Positions 4,936 through 5,390 of a stretch of 5,390 nucleotides of DNA are shown here, piece after piece (position 1 is the stretch's first letter; the number at the start of each line of letters is the position of its first letter). The translations under genes and the position numbers were made by a program. Under the pieces are notes generated by a model. The model searched no databases. It was not told where the DNA came from and worked only from the letters and a program-made list of their open reading frames with translations. The DNA lies in contig CALMDI010000272.1 of the NCBI GenBank assembly GCA_937864975.1, positions 1 through 5,390 on the forward strand, in the 5' to 3' direction. Origin of the DNA: an uncultured Chloroflexota bacterium. Its GTDB lineage: Bacteria; Chloroflexota; Anaerolineae; Aggregatilineales; Phototrophicaceae.

Positions 4936-5390
4936 ATGCGAGCGATGATGATACGGCGACTGAGTTTGGTAGTCCTATTCAGCCTTGCGCTGGCAGCGTG
5001 TCGCACGAGCGACGGGGTTTTCGAGAACGGTCCGCGGCTGGTGAGCGAAATCACCCTGCCGCCGCCGACCAGCGCCCCGACGCGGGCGCTCAGCCCGACG
5101 CCTTCCCCGCGCGCCACAACACCGCCCACCGACCGACCGACAGAACTCCCGCCCGTCATCACACTGACCGCCGACACGTTCGAGCTGATCACGCCGACGC
5201 CGCCGCCCAGCAAAACGCCGACCATTACCCCCACGATCACCGCGACAGCATCGAATACACCCGCCGCGACACCGACGCTGCTCGTCACCGCGCGCGTTCT
5301 GCCGCAGGAGACGATCCTCTTTGACACCGCGCGCCTGCGCCGGCGCTTGGACGCTGATCTCGCCGCCGACGCGCGCCTGCTCGTGTTCGA
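4936..5390 (+). CDS. Lipoprotein with Thr/Pro-rich linker (partial)
   Basis: The frame stays open from ATG 4936 to the right edge (151 codons). The N-terminus is a lipoprotein signal: basic RR, a hydrophobic stretch LSLVVLFSLALAA, and the lipobox LAAC with Cys22 (codon 4999-5001). The mature protein would be lipidated and anchored on the outer face of the cytoplasmic membrane. After about 20 residues comes a long low-complexity region rich in Thr and Pro (about 42-120, for example ITPTPPPSKTPTITPT), likely an extended spacer to a distal domain. The last visible residues (ETILFDTARLRRRLDADL) may begin a folded domain that I cannot name. Starts at 4936, 4945 and 4948 are all in frame. None has a Shine-Dalgarno, because the 32-bp palindrome occupies that position. 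The other long open frames here (plus 4884-5324, minus 4929-5327) lack such features. Confidence 0.8.
   Translation, partial: MRAMMIRRLSLVVLFSLALAACRTSDGVFENGPRLVSEITLPPPTSAPTRALSPTPSPRATTPPTDRPTELPPVITLTADTFELITPTPPPSKTPTITPTITATASNTPAATPTLLVTARVLPQETILFDTARLRRRLDADLAADARLLVF

Noticed and set aside
4871..4948. Leader peptide starting at TTG 4871 and ending with TGA over the lipoprotein start
   Set aside because: The AGGGAG upstream is only one base from the TTG, too close for a binding site, and most of the codons are the palindrome itself.
4884..5324. Plus-strand open frame of 146 codons
   Set aside because: It reads the lipoprotein gene out of frame. The competing frame has a signal peptide, a lipobox and a low-complexity linker, while this one is only Arg/His/Ala-rich.
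4929..5327. Minus-strand open frame with Val/Gly-rich repeats
   Set aside because: The apparent repeats are the reverse complement of the Thr/Pro-rich linker codons on the plus strand.

Overview
The window looks like a fragment of a GC-rich bacterial chromosome, probably Chloroflexota (Anaerolineae-like). This guess rests on three things: the Thr/Pro-rich linker of the lipoprotein at the right edge, the overall codon use (C/G at third positions), and the style of the glutamate synthase glutaminase domain. No 16S or marker gene is present, so the assignment is inference.

Layout, left to right. (1) 1-979, minus strand: N-terminal 326 residues of a glutamate synthase large-subunit-type protein (GltB, class II glutaminase domain). 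It runs off the left edge and is preceded by a strong Shine-Dalgarno, a plausible promoter and a 9-bp stem in the leader. (2) About 1020-2656: a small AT-richer accessory island, all minus strand. In transcription order it holds hicB (intact antitoxin), hicA (toxin, broken by a one-base deletion), an 87-bp degenerate second copy of the 3' end of pucR, a gene for an Nmad2-type putative nucleotide-modification-associated protein, and a 75-codon unknown. (3) 2657-4324, minus strand: a full-length PucR/CdaR-family transcription regulator. (4) 4401-4754, minus strand: a four-helix small membrane protein upstream of pucR. (5) 4755-4935: a divergent intergenic region with a 16-bp dyad and a perfect 32-bp palindrome. 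(6) 4936-5390, plus strand: start of a lipoprotein with a signal peptide, a lipobox and a Thr/Pro-rich linker, cut by the right edge.

The GltB-type protein would release ammonia from glutamine for glutamate synthesis. The PucR-type protein is a metabolite-responsive regulator whose targets cannot be read from this window. The island between them looks like a turnover site. The hicBA module lies between two copies of the pucR 3' end (about 77% identical over 87 bp, the downstream copy carrying an internal stop). This suggests an old pucR duplication, or an insertion next to the pucR stop codon, followed by decay. The Nmad2 gene and its small neighbour form a second cassette. I see no complete, demonstrably new defence system. 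The most interesting points are the pucR-tail duplication around hicBA, the Nmad2 cassette, and the 32-bp palindrome placed where the lipoprotein gene should have its ribosome binding site.
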